64,000 nt of DNA from CAJCJE01 sp036494465 (GTDB taxonomy: Bacteria; Actinomycetota; Actinomycetes; Mycobacteriales; Pseudonocardiaceae), in NCBI GenBank assembly GCA_036494465.1, contig DASXOJ010000176.1, positions 20,662 to 84,661 on the forward strand, read 5' to 3'. Position numbers and translations under genes: made by a program. The notes beneath the pieces are model-generated. The model worked only from the letters and a program-made list of their open reading frames with translations, had not been told where the DNA came from and ran no database searches. Positions 35,655 through 44,390 of the stretch are shown piece by piece (position 1 is the first letter of the stretch; every line of letters begins with the position of its first letter).

Positions 35655-37250
35655 TCAGCGCGTGGTCAGGTGCTTACGGTGCGTGCGAGTTGCGAACAGG
35701 TGCTCGACGGTATGCGTTTCGGTTTCGGCAAGTGCAAGAACGCGATCCAGGTTGGCTTGTTCGCTCGCGGTGAGCCGGTCGCTGTGCTGGCGGAGGTGCT
35801 CGCCCCAGGACGCCACCCGGAACTGTTCGACGAACCGGGCCGCGTCCGCGCCGTCGCGGTAGAGCCGCCACTGTTGCGCCCCGGTGCGCCGCCTGGTCAG
35901 TTCCAACGGCCGCATGGCGTCCAGGAATTCGTCGATATCGCCCTCCGCGACCCGATACACGGCGCTGACCAGCACCGGACCGTCGTGCGGGTCGGGCTCG
36001 AAGACCAGGGCCGGTTCGGGCATCGCGGGCGCGATGCTGAGGTCGAACGTGCCGGTACGGCCGTGCAGCGGCAGGATGCGCACGCTCGCGGCGGCGAGCA
36101 CCAGCAGACCGGCGGCGATGGCGAGCGTGGTGCGCAGGCCGATCGCGTTGGCCAGCAGGCCCCAGACGAACGCGGCGACGGCTTGCGCGCCCATGAACGC
36201 CAGGATGTACGCGGCCATGCCGCGCGCCCGTACCCAGGCAGGCACCGCGAGCTGCAAGGTCGCGTTCAGCGTCGACAACGTCATGATCCACGCGAGCCCG
36301 GCGACGATCAGCAGGATCGCGGTGACGACCAACGGGAAGAAGCCGACCGCGAGCGTGCCGACGCCGAAGGTCAGCGCCGAGATCGCCAGTACCGCGTTGG
36401 CGGAGAACCGCGCGCGCAGCCTCGGCAGCAGGACCGCGCCGGCCACCGCGCCGATGCCCAACGCGCCGAGCAGCACGCCGTAACCGCCCGCACCCAACCC
36501 CAACCGCGAACTCGCGGCCACCGGCAGCAACGCCCACAGCGCGCTCGCGGGCGCCGCGAACAACACCGAGCGGGCGATGATGCGCCGCACGCCCGGGGCG
36601 GATCGCAGATACCGGAGACCGGAGAAAATGGCTTCGCTGAGCGGTTCTGGATCCGACGCTGCCTGCGGCTTGGGCCGGTGCCAGGCGAAGGTGGCGAACG
36701 CGATGCCCAGGAACGACAACGCGTTCAACGCGAAGACCGGCGCCGGTCCGAGCAGCGCGACCAGGAAACCGGCGATCGCCGGTCCGATCGCACGCGCGCC
36801 GTTGACGGTGATGCTGCCCAGCGCCGCAGCGGCGGGGATCTCCTCGCGGGGCACGAGTTCCGGCTGGATCGCCTGCCAGGCCGGGCCGGTCAGCGCGGAA
36901 CCGCAGCCGATCAGGAAGGTGAACGCGAGCAGCAGCCACGGGCTCATCGCGCCGGTCGCGGTGAACACCGTCAGCACGCCGACGCAGACCGCGACCGCCG
37001 TGCTGGTCACCCAGAGCAGTTTGCGCCGGTCCATGGTGTCCGCGAACACGCCGGCGGGCAGGGAAAGGAAGAACACCGGCAGCAGGCTCGCGGTCTGCAC
37101 CAGCGACACGAACGCCGCCGAGTCCGGTCGCCCGACCAGCAGCCACTGCGCGGCCACGGTCTGCATCCAGGTGCCGACGTTCGAGCCGAGCTGCGCGATG
37201 AACAGCATCCGGTAGGTGCTGTGGCGCAGCGGCGCCCACGGCGAGGTCAT
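35655..37250 (-). CDS. MFS exporter (EntS/MFS_3 type) with C-terminal monooxygenase-like domain
   Basis: A 531-residue membrane protein. About 12 hydrophobic segments cover residues 15-400, with the MFS loop GVFADTMDRRKLLW. The N-terminus PLRHSTYRMLFIAQLGSNVGTWMQ is typical of MFS_3 transporters that export siderophores or drugs. After residue 410 a soluble domain (VSAVYRVAEGDIDEFLDAMR ... RRTGAQQWRLYRD) resembles an antibiotic biosynthesis monooxygenase (ABM) ferredoxin-like fold. This fusion is known in the family, but its role is unclear. Its substrate is unknown. MarR follows. Confidence 0.88.
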   Translation of the reverse strand: MTSPWAPLRHSTYRMLFIAQLGSNVGTWMQTVAAQWLLVGRPDSAAFVSLVQTASLLPVFFLSLPAGVFADTMDRRKLLWVTSTAVAVCVGVLTVFTATGAMSPWLLLAFTFLIGCGSALTGPAWQAIQPELVPREEIPAAAALGSITVNGARAIGPAIAGFLVALLGPAPVFALNALSFLGIAFATFAWHRPKPQAASDPEPLSEAIFSGLRYLRSAPGVRRIIARSVLFAAPASALWALLPVAASSRLGLGAGGYGVLLGALGIGAVAGAVLLPRLRARFSANAVLAISALTFGVGTLAVGFFPLVVTAILLIVAGLAWIMTLSTLNATLQLAVPAWVRARGMAAYILAFMGAQAVAAFVWGLLANAIGLRTTLAIAAGLLVLAAASVRILPLHGRTGTFDLSIAPAMPEPALVFEPDPHDGPVLVSAVYRVAEGDIDEFLDAMRPLELTRRRTGAQQWRLYRDGADAARFVEQFRVASWGEHLRQHSDRLTASEQANLDRVLALAETETHTVEHLFATRTHRKHLTTR

Positions 37251-37318
37251 TCGCAGAGCGTGCCAATCCGGGGCCGCCCGGACAACTCCGAGCAGTCCCG
37301 GATCAGCTACTGATCAAT

Positions 37319-38158
37319 TCACGAGCGGAGGAACGCCAGCAATTCGGCGTTGAACTCGTCGGCGTGCGTCACGTTCAGCCCGTGCGGCGCGTCCGGCAGC
37401 ACCACGTACTTGCTGTTCGGTACCAGCGCGGCGGTCAGTTTCCCGGCGCTGCCGATCGGCACGATGGCGTCCGCGTCGCCGTGCAGGATCAGCGTCGGGA
37501 TGGTGAAGCGGGCCAGGTCGCCGCGGAAGTCGGTCATGGTGAAGGCGGTCGTGCAGTCCAGCGTGCCCTTGGGCGAGGCGAACGCGGCGATCTGCTGGTT
37601 GTAGTCGTGCACCTGCTGGGTGACCAGGTCGGTTCGTCCGTTGACGCTGAAGAAGTTCGTCACGAACTGGTCGATGAAGCTGACCCGGTCGGTGCGGATG
37701 CCGTCGTGGAAGGCGGCCAGCGTGGCGTCGTCGAGGGCGCCTTCCGGATGCTCGGCGCTCTTGTACAGGAACGGTGGCACCGCCGACGCGAACACCGCCC
37801 TGGTCACGCGCTCGTTGCTGCCGTAGGTGCCGATGTAGCGGGCGACCTCGCCGCCACCCATGGAGAAGCCGACCAGGGTCACGTCGACCAGGTCCAGGTG
37901 CTCCAGCAGGTGGTGCAGGTCGGAGACGAAGGTGTCGTAGTCGTAGCCCTCCCACGGCTGGGAGGACTCGCCGAACCCTCTTCGGTCGTAGGTGACGACC
38001 TGGTATCCCTCGTCGACCAGCGCGGGGACCTGGGCCTCCCATGACCGTCCGGACAGCGGCCAACCGTGCACCAGCACGACCGGTCGCCCGGAACCGTTGA
38101 CCTCGTAGTGGATCTCGATCGGCGCGCCGTTTTCCTCACCGACAGTGATACGTGCCAT
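37319..38158 (-). CDS. Alpha/beta hydrolase (non-heme chloroperoxidase-like)
   Basis: A 279-residue hydrolase from the ATG at 38158 (TAGGAG upstream). VVLVHGWPLSGRSWE forms the oxyanion part, VGFSMGGGE holds the nucleophile Ser, LHGDADAIVP the Asp and DAPHGLNVTHADEF the His. These match cofactor-free haloperoxidases/esterases. Peroxidase activity in this family usually depends on acetate and is a side reaction; the natural substrate is unknown. It lies 14 bases downstream of an NTF2-like gene, so they form an operon. Confidence 0.9.
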   Translation of the reverse strand: MARITVGEENGAPIEIHYEVNGSGRPVVLVHGWPLSGRSWEAQVPALVDEGYQVVTYDRRGFGESSQPWEGYDYDTFVSDLHHLLEHLDLVDVTLVGFSMGGGEVARYIGTYGSNERVTRAVFASAVPPFLYKSAEHPEGALDDATLAAFHDGIRTDRVSFIDQFVTNFFSVNGRTDLVTQQVHDYNQQIAAFASPKGTLDCTTAFTMTDFRGDLARFTIPTLILHGDADAIVPIGSAGKLTAALVPNSKYVVLPDAPHGLNVTHADEFNAELLAFLRS

Positions 38159-38172
38159 CTGCACCGCTCCTA

Positions 38173-38487
38173 TCAGGCTTGACCGGTCTCGAATCTGGTG
38201 ATCTTTTTGTCGTCGACAACGAACTTCCACTTGGTGCGCATGGCACCCCAGGTGTCGTTGGTGACCTCCGCGAGCAGCGAGAGGCCATCCGGGGAGGTCA
38301 CGGACTCGATCTCGATCCGACCGTGAGTGGAGAACATCTCCCGGTCCAGCCAGGTGTCGAGATCGCGATCGCTGCCGTCGTCGGACATGCTCGCCCCGTC
38401 CGCGAGCAGCGCGTAGACCCCGTCCTTGTCGCCCGCGTTGATCGCGTCGGCGAACTGGGTGACCAACGGGTTGGGGGAGTCGGGCAT
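38173..38487 (-). CDS. NTF2/SnoaL-like small protein
   Basis: A 104-residue cone-shaped NTF2-like domain: NPLVTQFADAINAGDKDGVYALLADGA at the start and WKFVVDDKKITRFE at the end. Such proteins can be isomerases, hydrolases or binding partners. CCTCC on the plus strand (AGGAGG on the coding strand) lies just upstream of the ATG. It is the first gene of a two-gene operon with the alpha/beta hydrolase, suggesting a shared small-molecule substrate. Confidence 0.85.
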   Translation of the reverse strand: MPDSPNPLVTQFADAINAGDKDGVYALLADGASMSDDGSDRDLDTWLDREMFSTHGRIEIESVTSPDGLSLLAEVTNDTWGAMRTKWKFVVDDKKITRFETGQA

Positions 38488-38576
38488 GGTCCCTCCTTGA
38501 ATTCGGTCCGAGGTGCACGATACGGACTTCGTCCAGTCCTGCCATTCGTGTCGGACCTGTCCGTGGCGCTACCTTG

Positions 38577-38588
38577 GAGAGCGCTCTC
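38577..38588. promoter_or_regulatory. LacI-type operator, distal copy
   Basis: GAGAGCGCTCTC, a perfect 12-bp palindrome of the form bound by actinobacterial LacI regulators of glycoside-hydrolase genes (compare the CebR/CelR site TGGGAGCGCTCCCA). It lies 90 bases upstream of the NTF2-like start and 288 bases upstream of the secreted beta-helix gene. Confidence 0.65.
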
Positions 38589-38720
38589 AGATCGGAAAAA
38601 CCCTGGTGAAGATGGGTTAAGCGGACTTCTCGGCGCGGCCGCCGACCCCCGCGTCCGGTTGGCGTATTCCCGCCCCGATGCCTTGACACCGTTGAAACAC
38701 CAGGAGTCTACTAAGCGTGC

Positions 38721-38734
38721 TGAGAGCGCTCTCA
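38721..38734. promoter_or_regulatory. LacI-type operator, proximal copy
   Basis: TGAGAGCGCTCTCA, a perfect 14-bp palindrome sharing its 12-bp core with the site at 38577, 144 bases away. It lies 131 bases before the secreted beta-helix gene. Two sites this far apart would allow looping by a tetrameric LacI protein. No lacI gene is in the window. The rest of the 377-base gap between 38488 and 38864 holds no gene. Confidence 0.7.
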
Positions 38735-38864
38735 CACCCGAGTCGGCCGAACCCGTACGACGACTCGAACTCCGCGCACCGTGGAGCCGGTGGCAGCGCT
38801 GTTTCGCCTGCTCCGGCGCGCGGTGTTTCGCATGTCCCTCGCAATGACGCCAGGAGAGACACCG

Positions 38865-41168
38865 ATGACCAGCACAGCCCACCCGCCCCGCTCAGCTCCC
38901 CGCCGACTGCGCAGGCTCACGCTCGCCGCCGCCACGGCAGCCCTGCTCACTGCTTCGTTCATCAGCACGGCCTCAGCCGCGCCACAGGCCGAAACCCAAT
39001 TACCCGAGACCGGTTGGACGGCGAGCGCGAGTACCAACTCGGCCGCCGGCGACGCACCGGCGCACGCGATCGACGGCAACACCGGTACCCGGTACAGCTC
39101 CGACGCGGTCCAGGCGCCTGGTATGTGGTTCCAGGTCAACCTCGGCTCCAGCCAGAGCTTCAACCAGATCCAGCTCAACTCCGGCAGCTGGCCCGGCGAC
39201 TACGCGGTCGGCTACAACGTCGAGGTCTCCACCAACGGCAGCAGTTTCACCAGTGTGGCAACGGGTTCCGGGTCCTCGTCGATCGAGACGATCACCTTCG
39301 CGGCGCAGACCGCCCAGTACATCCGGGTCGTGTTGACCGCGTCCAGCAGCGGACCCTGGTGGTCGATCGGGGAATTCACCGCCTACACCAACGGATCCAC
39401 CGGCGGCGGCGGAGGCACGCCGCCACCGACCGGCGGCAGCCTCGGCCCGAACGTCTACGTGTTCACCCCGAGCATGTCGCAGGCCAGCATCCAGAGCACC
39501 ATCAACACAATCGACAACCAGCAGGCGTACAACCAGTTCGGCACCCAGCGCGACGCGCTGCTGTTCGCGCCCGGCACCTACGGTTCTGCGGCGAACCCGC
39601 TGACCATCCCGGTCGGCTACTACACCAGCATCGCGGGCCTTGGCCAGAACCCGAACCAGGTGACCATCAACGGCACCATCGACGCCTACAACCAGTGCGA
39701 TGGCGGCTCGCAGACCAGTTGCAACGCCACCACCAACTTCTGGCGGTCCATCTCCAACCTGACCCTCAACGTCAGCGGTCTCACCGGCTGCTTCAACGGG
39801 GTCGACGTCTTCGCGGTCTCCCAGGCAGCACCGATCCGTCGCGTGCACGTCAACGGCAACTTCACGTTGATGGACTACTGCGACGGCAGTCCGGACTACG
39901 CCAGCGGTGGCTTCATCGCGGACTCGCAGTTCACCGGCGGCGCCGTCACCAACGGCTCGCAGCAGCAGTTCATGACCCGCAACACCGATATCGACAGCTG
40001 GAGCAACGCCGTCTGGAACCAGGTGTTCTGCGGCAGCCCCGGCGCGCCCGCGCAGAGCTTCGCTGGCAACTCCGGTGACAGCGGTGGACCGCAGTCCTAC
40101 ACCACCCTCGCCACCTGCCCGACCACCGAGGAAGAGCCCTACCTCTATACGGATTCCTCCGGCAACTACAACGTGTTCGTGCCCTCGACGCGTAGCAATT
40201 CCAACGGTCCCAGCTGGGTCAACGGCAACACGCCCGGCACGTCGCTGCCGCTGAGTTCCTTCTACGTGGTCAACTCCGCCAGCACCGCGACCACGATCAA
40301 CGCCGCGCTCGCCGCCGGTGACAACCTGCTGATTACTCCCGGCGTGTACAACATCGACAGCACGCTGAACGTGACCAAGGCGGACACCAAGATCGTCGGT
40401 CTCGGCTTCCCGACCCTCATCCCGACCAGCGGCAACATCACCATGAACGTCGCGGATGTCAACGGGGTCAACGTTTCCGGCGTCATCTTCGACGCGGGCC
40501 CGACCAACTCCACCGCCCTGCTCCAGGTCGGCACTCAGGGTTCCACGGTCAGCCACGCCAGCGACCCGGACAGCTTCGACGACGTGTTCTTCCGCGTCGG
40601 CGGCGCCGAAGCCGGTTCCGCGACAACGAGTTTCATCGACAACAGCAACAACTCGCTGATCGACGACGTCTGGGTGTGGCGCGCCGACCATGGCGCGGGC
40701 GCCGGTTCGTGGACGTCCGACCAGGGCGCGACCGGTCTGGTCGTGAACGGCAACAGCGTCACGTCCTACGGTCTCGCGGTCGAGCACTACCAGAAGAACG
40801 AGACCGTGTGGAACGGCCAGGGCGGCACGGTGATCTTCTTCCAGAACGAGAACCCGTACGAGGTGCCCAACCAGGCATCGTGGATGGCCAGCTCGACCCA
40901 GAACGGCTATCCGGCCTTCTACATCCCGAACAGCGTGACCAGTTTCCAGGGTTACGGGATGGGCAGCTATTCCTACTTCGATCAGGGCGTGAACATCGAG
41001 AACGCGATGGCGTTCCAGGCACCGCACACCAGTGGCGTGCAGTTCCACGACCTGCTCACGGTGTTCCTGAACGGAGCCGGTGGCATCCAGTCCGTGATCA
41101 ACGGCACCGGTGCCGCGGTCAGCACCAGCTTCGCAGGCCAGCCTGCCGACGTGGTGAGCTACCCGTAA
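38865..41168 (+). CDS. Secreted F5/8-type C plus right-handed beta-helix protein
   Basis: An exported protein of 767 residues; the ATG at 38865 follows CAGGAGAGAC. The signal peptide ends near TASAA. An F5/8 type C (CBM32-like) domain (about 40-180, with DGNTGTRYSSD) is joined by a Gly/Pro linker to a long domain with VYVFTPSMSQASIQSTINTI, FWRSISNLTLNV, VFFRVGGAEAG and VEHYQKNETVWNG. This resembles a large actinobacterial family with a predicted beta-helix, often misnamed adenylyl cyclase. It is probably a polysaccharide hydrolase or lyase; no catalytic residues are assigned. LacI operators upstream support carbohydrate control. Confidence 0.8.
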   Translation: MTSTAHPPRSAPRRLRRLTLAAATAALLTASFISTASAAPQAETQLPETGWTASASTNSAAGDAPAHAIDGNTGTRYSSDAVQAPGMWFQVNLGSSQSFNQIQLNSGSWPGDYAVGYNVEVSTNGSSFTSVATGSGSSSIETITFAAQTAQYIRVVLTASSSGPWWSIGEFTAYTNGSTGGGGGTPPPTGGSLGPNVYVFTPSMSQASIQSTINTIDNQQAYNQFGTQRDALLFAPGTYGSAANPLTIPVGYYTSIAGLGQNPNQVTINGTIDAYNQCDGGSQTSCNATTNFWRSISNLTLNVSGLTGCFNGVDVFAVSQAAPIRRVHVNGNFTLMDYCDGSPDYASGGFIADSQFTGGAVTNGSQQQFMTRNTDIDSWSNAVWNQVFCGSPGAPAQSFAGNSGDSGGPQSYTTLATCPTTEEEPYLYTDSSGNYNVFVPSTRSNSNGPSWVNGNTPGTSLPLSSFYVVNSASTATTINAALAAGDNLLITPGVYNIDSTLNVTKADTKIVGLGFPTLIPTSGNITMNVADVNGVNVSGVIFDAGPTNSTALLQVGTQGSTVSHASDPDSFDDVFFRVGGAEAGSATTSFIDNSNNSLIDDVWVWRADHGAGAGSWTSDQGATGLVVNGNSVTSYGLAVEHYQKNETVWNGQGGTVIFFQNENPYEVPNQASWMASSTQNGYPAFYIPNSVTSFQGYGMGSYSYFDQGVNIENAMAFQAPHTSGVQFHDLLTVFLNGAGGIQSVINGTGAAVSTSFAGQPADVVSYP

Positions 41169-41170
41169 TT

Positions 41171-41208
41171 CCGTTGGGGCGGCTGGGTTTTCCCAGTCGC
41201 CCCAACGG
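41171..41208. terminator. Bidirectional terminator
   Basis: CCGTTGGGGCGGCTGG from 41171 pairs with CCAGTCGCCCCAACGG ending at 41208 (one mismatch, short TTTTC loop). It lies between two convergent genes and can serve both. Confidence 0.8.
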
Positions 41209-41210
41209 TT

Positions 41211-42809
41211 TCAGCCGCGCCATGCGGGCAGCCCCAGCGCCTTCCTGGCCAGCGCGAAGTACTGGTCGCCGCGCACGACCTGATAGTCCGGTCCGAGCGA
41301 CTCGACGATCGTGACCACGTCCGTCGGCGTGAGATTCCAGGCCAGCATGCCGATCGAGAGGAAAAGCGGCCGCTCGCCCGTCCACCCCGCCGACGCGGTC
41401 GCGATCGCCTGAGTCGCCTCGCCGACGCTGGAGGCCAGCCAGCTGATCGACAGCGGTGTGTCGCCGGACAGCACCGAGGTGCTGGTGTAGGTGGTCCAGG
41501 CCATCAGCAGTCCGAGCGGCCGGAGGTCGTCGATGTACTGGTCGGCAGTGGCTTCGTCGAACGGGATGTCGTTGCCGTCCAAGCGGTTCAGGATGACCTG
41601 CGCGGGCAGGCCGGTGCGCCGCGTGTAGCTCGCGGCCTGGCGTGTGTAGCGATCGAGCGTGCTGCTCGGCCAGTCGCTGGGATAGACGTAACCGGCGCCG
41701 GAGGGACCGGCCATCAGATAGTCGTTGGGTGATGCGGTGCGCTGGTAGTACGACAGGATCGCTGGCGCGGCGTCGAGCGCGAGTGGCTGGGTGGACCAGT
41801 TGAGCGGGACCTTGCCCCGGTTGGGGTCGTCCCAGATCTGACGCATCCGGTGCTGGCCGTACTGGAGGTTGTCGCCCTCGGTCATGGTCAGCGTCACGTA
41901 GATCTTGTTGGCCAGTACGGGAACCGGCGGCGCGTACTGGTGGTCGCGGATCGGCGCGCTGACGCCGCCGAACACGGTCAGGTTCGTGCACCAGTCGGCG
42001 GCGACAACGTAGACCCCGTGCTGCGAGGTCAGCTGCGTGCCGTCATCCTCGCCGTTCACGCTGGCCGGCCACCAGCCCAGATATGGGGACGGCGTCGGCA
42101 GATCGGCGAGCAGGCTGCTCAGCAGCGGCCCCTCGCCCTCGGTCGCCGGATCGAGGAACACGACCATCGCCCGGTTGGCCACCGCGTAGTCGCGCAGGTA
42201 CCCCGAAACGGCTGGGTCGAGGCCGACGATCAGCCGATGCGAGGTCGCCTGCCACAGGTTGGCAGCGGCCCAGGTGTACGCGGCGAGATCGTCGGCGAAC
42301 CGCCCGCGCAGATCAGTGAGCACCGGCAGTCCGGTGCTCGCGGCCAACTCGGCCGAGGTCGCGACGGCGTCATGCAGTCCGGCCAAGGTGGTCGCCACGT
42401 TGACGGTCGCGGTCACCGCAGGGTCGTAGACGATGGCGCCGCGCACCCGGTCGCGATAGCGGGTGAGCAGGTCCAACGGGGCGGCAACCTGTTGGTACGG
42501 CACGCCGAGCTCGGTCAGCCAGGTAGCCAGGCCCTCGTTCTGCGGTTGCAGCAGGTAGATGCTCGGCTGTTCGCGGTTGACGACGCCCTGCAACGTGGTC
42601 AGCAGCAACTGCTCGTCGTGCGCCGCGCCGCTCAGATCCGCGACGTCGAGGAACCTCGGCCGCCCGAAGCTCGGTAATGCCTGACCCGCCGGCCACCGGA
42701 TACCGCTCGGTTGCCCGGTCGCGTTCGCGCGCAACGGAAGCGCGGCTACGGCGACCCCAGCGGCGGCAGCGGTAACCAGAAATTGGCGGCGCGACGGCAG
42801 ACCGGACAT
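41211..42809 (-). CDS. GxGYxYP-family putative secreted glycoside hydrolase
   Basis: A 532-residue protein from the ATG at 42809 (GGGGAG upstream). The N-terminus has a twin-arginine-like signal, SRRQFLVTAAAAGVAVAALP. The N-terminal domain (FLDVADLSGAAHDEQLLLTTLQGVVNR) is followed by a C-terminal domain containing GPSGAGYVYP, the motif that names the GxGYxYP family. The family is linked to polysaccharide use by gene context only; no reaction is established. Its neighbourhood beside a secreted CBM32/beta-helix protein fits. Palindromic operators lie about 180-230 bases upstream of the start. Confidence 0.85.
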   Translation of the reverse strand: MSGLPSRRQFLVTAAAAGVAVAALPLRANATGQPSGIRWPAGQALPSFGRPRFLDVADLSGAAHDEQLLLTTLQGVVNREQPSIYLLQPQNEGLATWLTELGVPYQQVAAPLDLLTRYRDRVRGAIVYDPAVTATVNVATTLAGLHDAVATSAELAASTGLPVLTDLRGRFADDLAAYTWAAANLWQATSHRLIVGLDPAVSGYLRDYAVANRAMVVFLDPATEGEGPLLSSLLADLPTPSPYLGWWPASVNGEDDGTQLTSQHGVYVVAADWCTNLTVFGGVSAPIRDHQYAPPVPVLANKIYVTLTMTEGDNLQYGQHRMRQIWDDPNRGKVPLNWSTQPLALDAAPAILSYYQRTASPNDYLMAGPSGAGYVYPSDWPSSTLDRYTRQAASYTRRTGLPAQVILNRLDGNDIPFDEATADQYIDDLRPLGLLMAWTTYTSTSVLSGDTPLSISWLASSVGEATQAIATASAGWTGERPLFLSIGMLAWNLTPTDVVTIVESLGPDYQVVRGDQYFALARKALGLPAWRG

Positions 42810-42912
42810 GTGGCGGCTCCCCAAACTGTGCGGCAACGGCAGTGTCTGTGGCGACGGACGAAATCGCGAAAAGAACACAAACCGGCTGGCCAGCTGGTGA
42901 GAAGGTAACGAT

Positions 42913-42924
42913 AACATCGATGTT
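42913..42924. promoter_or_regulatory. AACATCGATGTT palindrome upstream of GxGYxYP gene
   Basis: A perfect 12-bp palindrome 104 bases upstream of the ATG at 42809, within an AT-richer stretch. Its position suits an operator of a sugar-responsive regulator. Short palindromes also arise by chance, so the call is tentative. Confidence 0.35.
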
Positions 42925-42986
42925 GGATGACAACTGAGACAGAAACCGGGGCCCCAATCACCTCGGCGTCACAGTCACCACTTCAA

Positions 42987-43038
42987 ACAACCAACTAGTT
43001 GTATGTTTGCGTTAGCGAACAACCAACTAGTTGGTTGT
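42987..43038. promoter_or_regulatory. Paired CAACTAGTTG palindromes
   Basis: ACAACCAACTAGTTGGTTGT at 43019-43038 is a perfect 20-bp palindrome. A second, partial copy (ACAACCAACTAGTTGTAT) starts at 42987; both share the core CAACTAGTTG and are 32 bases apart. They lie in the 312-base gap between the flavoprotein stop and the GxGYxYP start. Two sites about three helix turns apart suggest a cooperative TetR- or MarR-type repressor. The G-rich stretch 43040-43120 holds no gene. Confidence 0.75.
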
Positions 43039-43121
43039 ATGGGTGGAGTGGGCGAGAGCGGTGGGCGAGAGCGGTAGGAGCGGGCGTTGGGGGCGGGCGT
43101 TTGGGGGAGGTGTGGCGCCGG

Positions 43122-44339
43122 TCAGTCAAACTTCGCCAGCCACGCCTTGGTGCTCTCCGGTGCGCCGACCATTTCCCACATTTCCTCTGGCCGGTTGAAG
43201 TTCTCCACGAACCCGTCCGCGATCCGCCGATCGGTACCGGCCCGGCTCAGCACCTCGACCATCGGCTCCGGAGGTGGCCCCAACAGGGCGTTCGACCAGT
43301 TGACGACCGGCTCCGCGCTCGCCCACATCTTGTCTTCGGCCTGTTGGCAGAACTGCTCGTCGTAGGTCTCGTTGGCCAGGATCTCCTCGGCGAGCAGCGC
43401 CGTGCTCCGCGAACCGAGGTTCGCGCCCTGTCCGGCGACCGGGTCGTTGAGCACCCAGGCGTCGCCGACGGTCATGGCGAGCCGTCCGTTGCCGAGCCGG
43501 GTCCACGCCTTACGCACGGTCGGCGTGATCGCTCCCTGCAACAGGTCGATCGGCCGCGCCAAGCCGAACTCGCGCTCGTCGATGCGATCGCGCAGTTGCG
43601 GCGCGTACGCGGTGACGAGCTCCAGCACCGTCCGGTTGAAGGCGGCCAGGTCCTGTGTGTGATCCAGTCGCGACAACGCCTCCAGCGGCGAGCCGGGTAC
43701 GCCCTCGATCACCATGCCGTGGATGGGGCCGCCGAAGGTCAGCACCTTGGTGCCGAAGATCTCGCCGACGCCCGGGATCAGCTGGAAGTGCACCCATGAC
43801 GGGTCGATCGGCGCGATGCCGTGGTAGAAGCCCGCGGTCAGCCTGCGCTGCGGTTCGGTGAACTCGGAACGCCGCTCGTCGCGCGGAAACAGTCCGGTCA
43901 ACCCGTTGCGCCCGGCTGCCACCACGACCAGGTCGTGCCGCTGCGCCAACCCTTCGACGGTCGGCACGTCGATGTCCATGATCTTGAGGTCGCCGCCGCG
44001 CTCGATGTAGTCCTCGACCAGGCGCGGCAGGTAGATCCGGAAGTCCACCGCGCTGCCCGGCTGGTCGAACCGCCCGAAGAAGCCCAGCGGGGGCTCGGTC
44101 TCGGCGGCGAAGTTGATGCCGAGCACGTCCGAGTCCTCGGACGTCCAGTGGTCGACGCCCAGATCTCGCTCGCGCTGCCTGCTCTGGCCGAACCGCACCA
44201 CCATGTTCATCGGCGGCCCGGCCGCCACCTTGGCCAGGCTGCGCTCCGCGTAGACCGTCGTGGCCGCGCCCGCCTGTTGCAGGCGTAACGCCAGCTGGAT
44301 CCCGGAAATCCCGGTTCCGACGATGGCGATGTCCGGCAT
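43122..44339 (-). CDS. Styrene/indole monooxygenase-like flavoprotein (StyA type)
   Basis: A 405-residue FAD-dependent oxygenase. DIAIVGTGISGIQLALRLQQAG is the FAD motif. GPPMNMVVRFGQSRQRERDLGV and GDAWVLNDPVAGQGANLGSRS are characteristic of the styrene/indole monooxygenase group, which epoxidises styrene or indole using FADH2 from a separate reductase (StyB). No styB-like gene is nearby. GAGGGGG stands 7 bases upstream of the ATG. The substrate could be indole or another aryl alkene. It shares the need for reduced flavin with the halogenase 20 kb away, but no direct link is visible. Confidence 0.85.
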   Translation of the reverse strand: MPDIAIVGTGISGIQLALRLQQAGAATTVYAERSLAKVAAGPPMNMVVRFGQSRQRERDLGVDHWTSEDSDVLGINFAAETEPPLGFFGRFDQPGSAVDFRIYLPRLVEDYIERGGDLKIMDIDVPTVEGLAQRHDLVVVAAGRNGLTGLFPRDERRSEFTEPQRRLTAGFYHGIAPIDPSWVHFQLIPGVGEIFGTKVLTFGGPIHGMVIEGVPGSPLEALSRLDHTQDLAAFNRTVLELVTAYAPQLRDRIDEREFGLARPIDLLQGAITPTVRKAWTRLGNGRLAMTVGDAWVLNDPVAGQGANLGSRSTALLAEEILANETYDEQFCQQAEDKMWASAEPVVNWSNALLGPPPEPMVEVLSRAGTDRRIADGFVENFNRPEEMWEMVGAPESTKAWLAKFD

Positions 44340-44390
44340 CGAGTCCCCCTCGGGTCATGTCCAGGGTCGCCGACCCTGGTCACCCCAGCG

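Noticed and set aside
37319..38158. Calling the alpha/beta hydrolase a true chlorinating enzyme linked to the halogenase operon
   Set aside because: Cofactor-free haloperoxidases mainly act as esterases or perhydrolases, and this gene lies 10 kb from the operon with its own NTF2-like partner.
39000..41048. A 682-codon minus-strand frame opposite the beta-helix gene
   Set aside because: The plus strand has a signal peptide, F5/8C domain and ribosome site; the antisense product has no motif.
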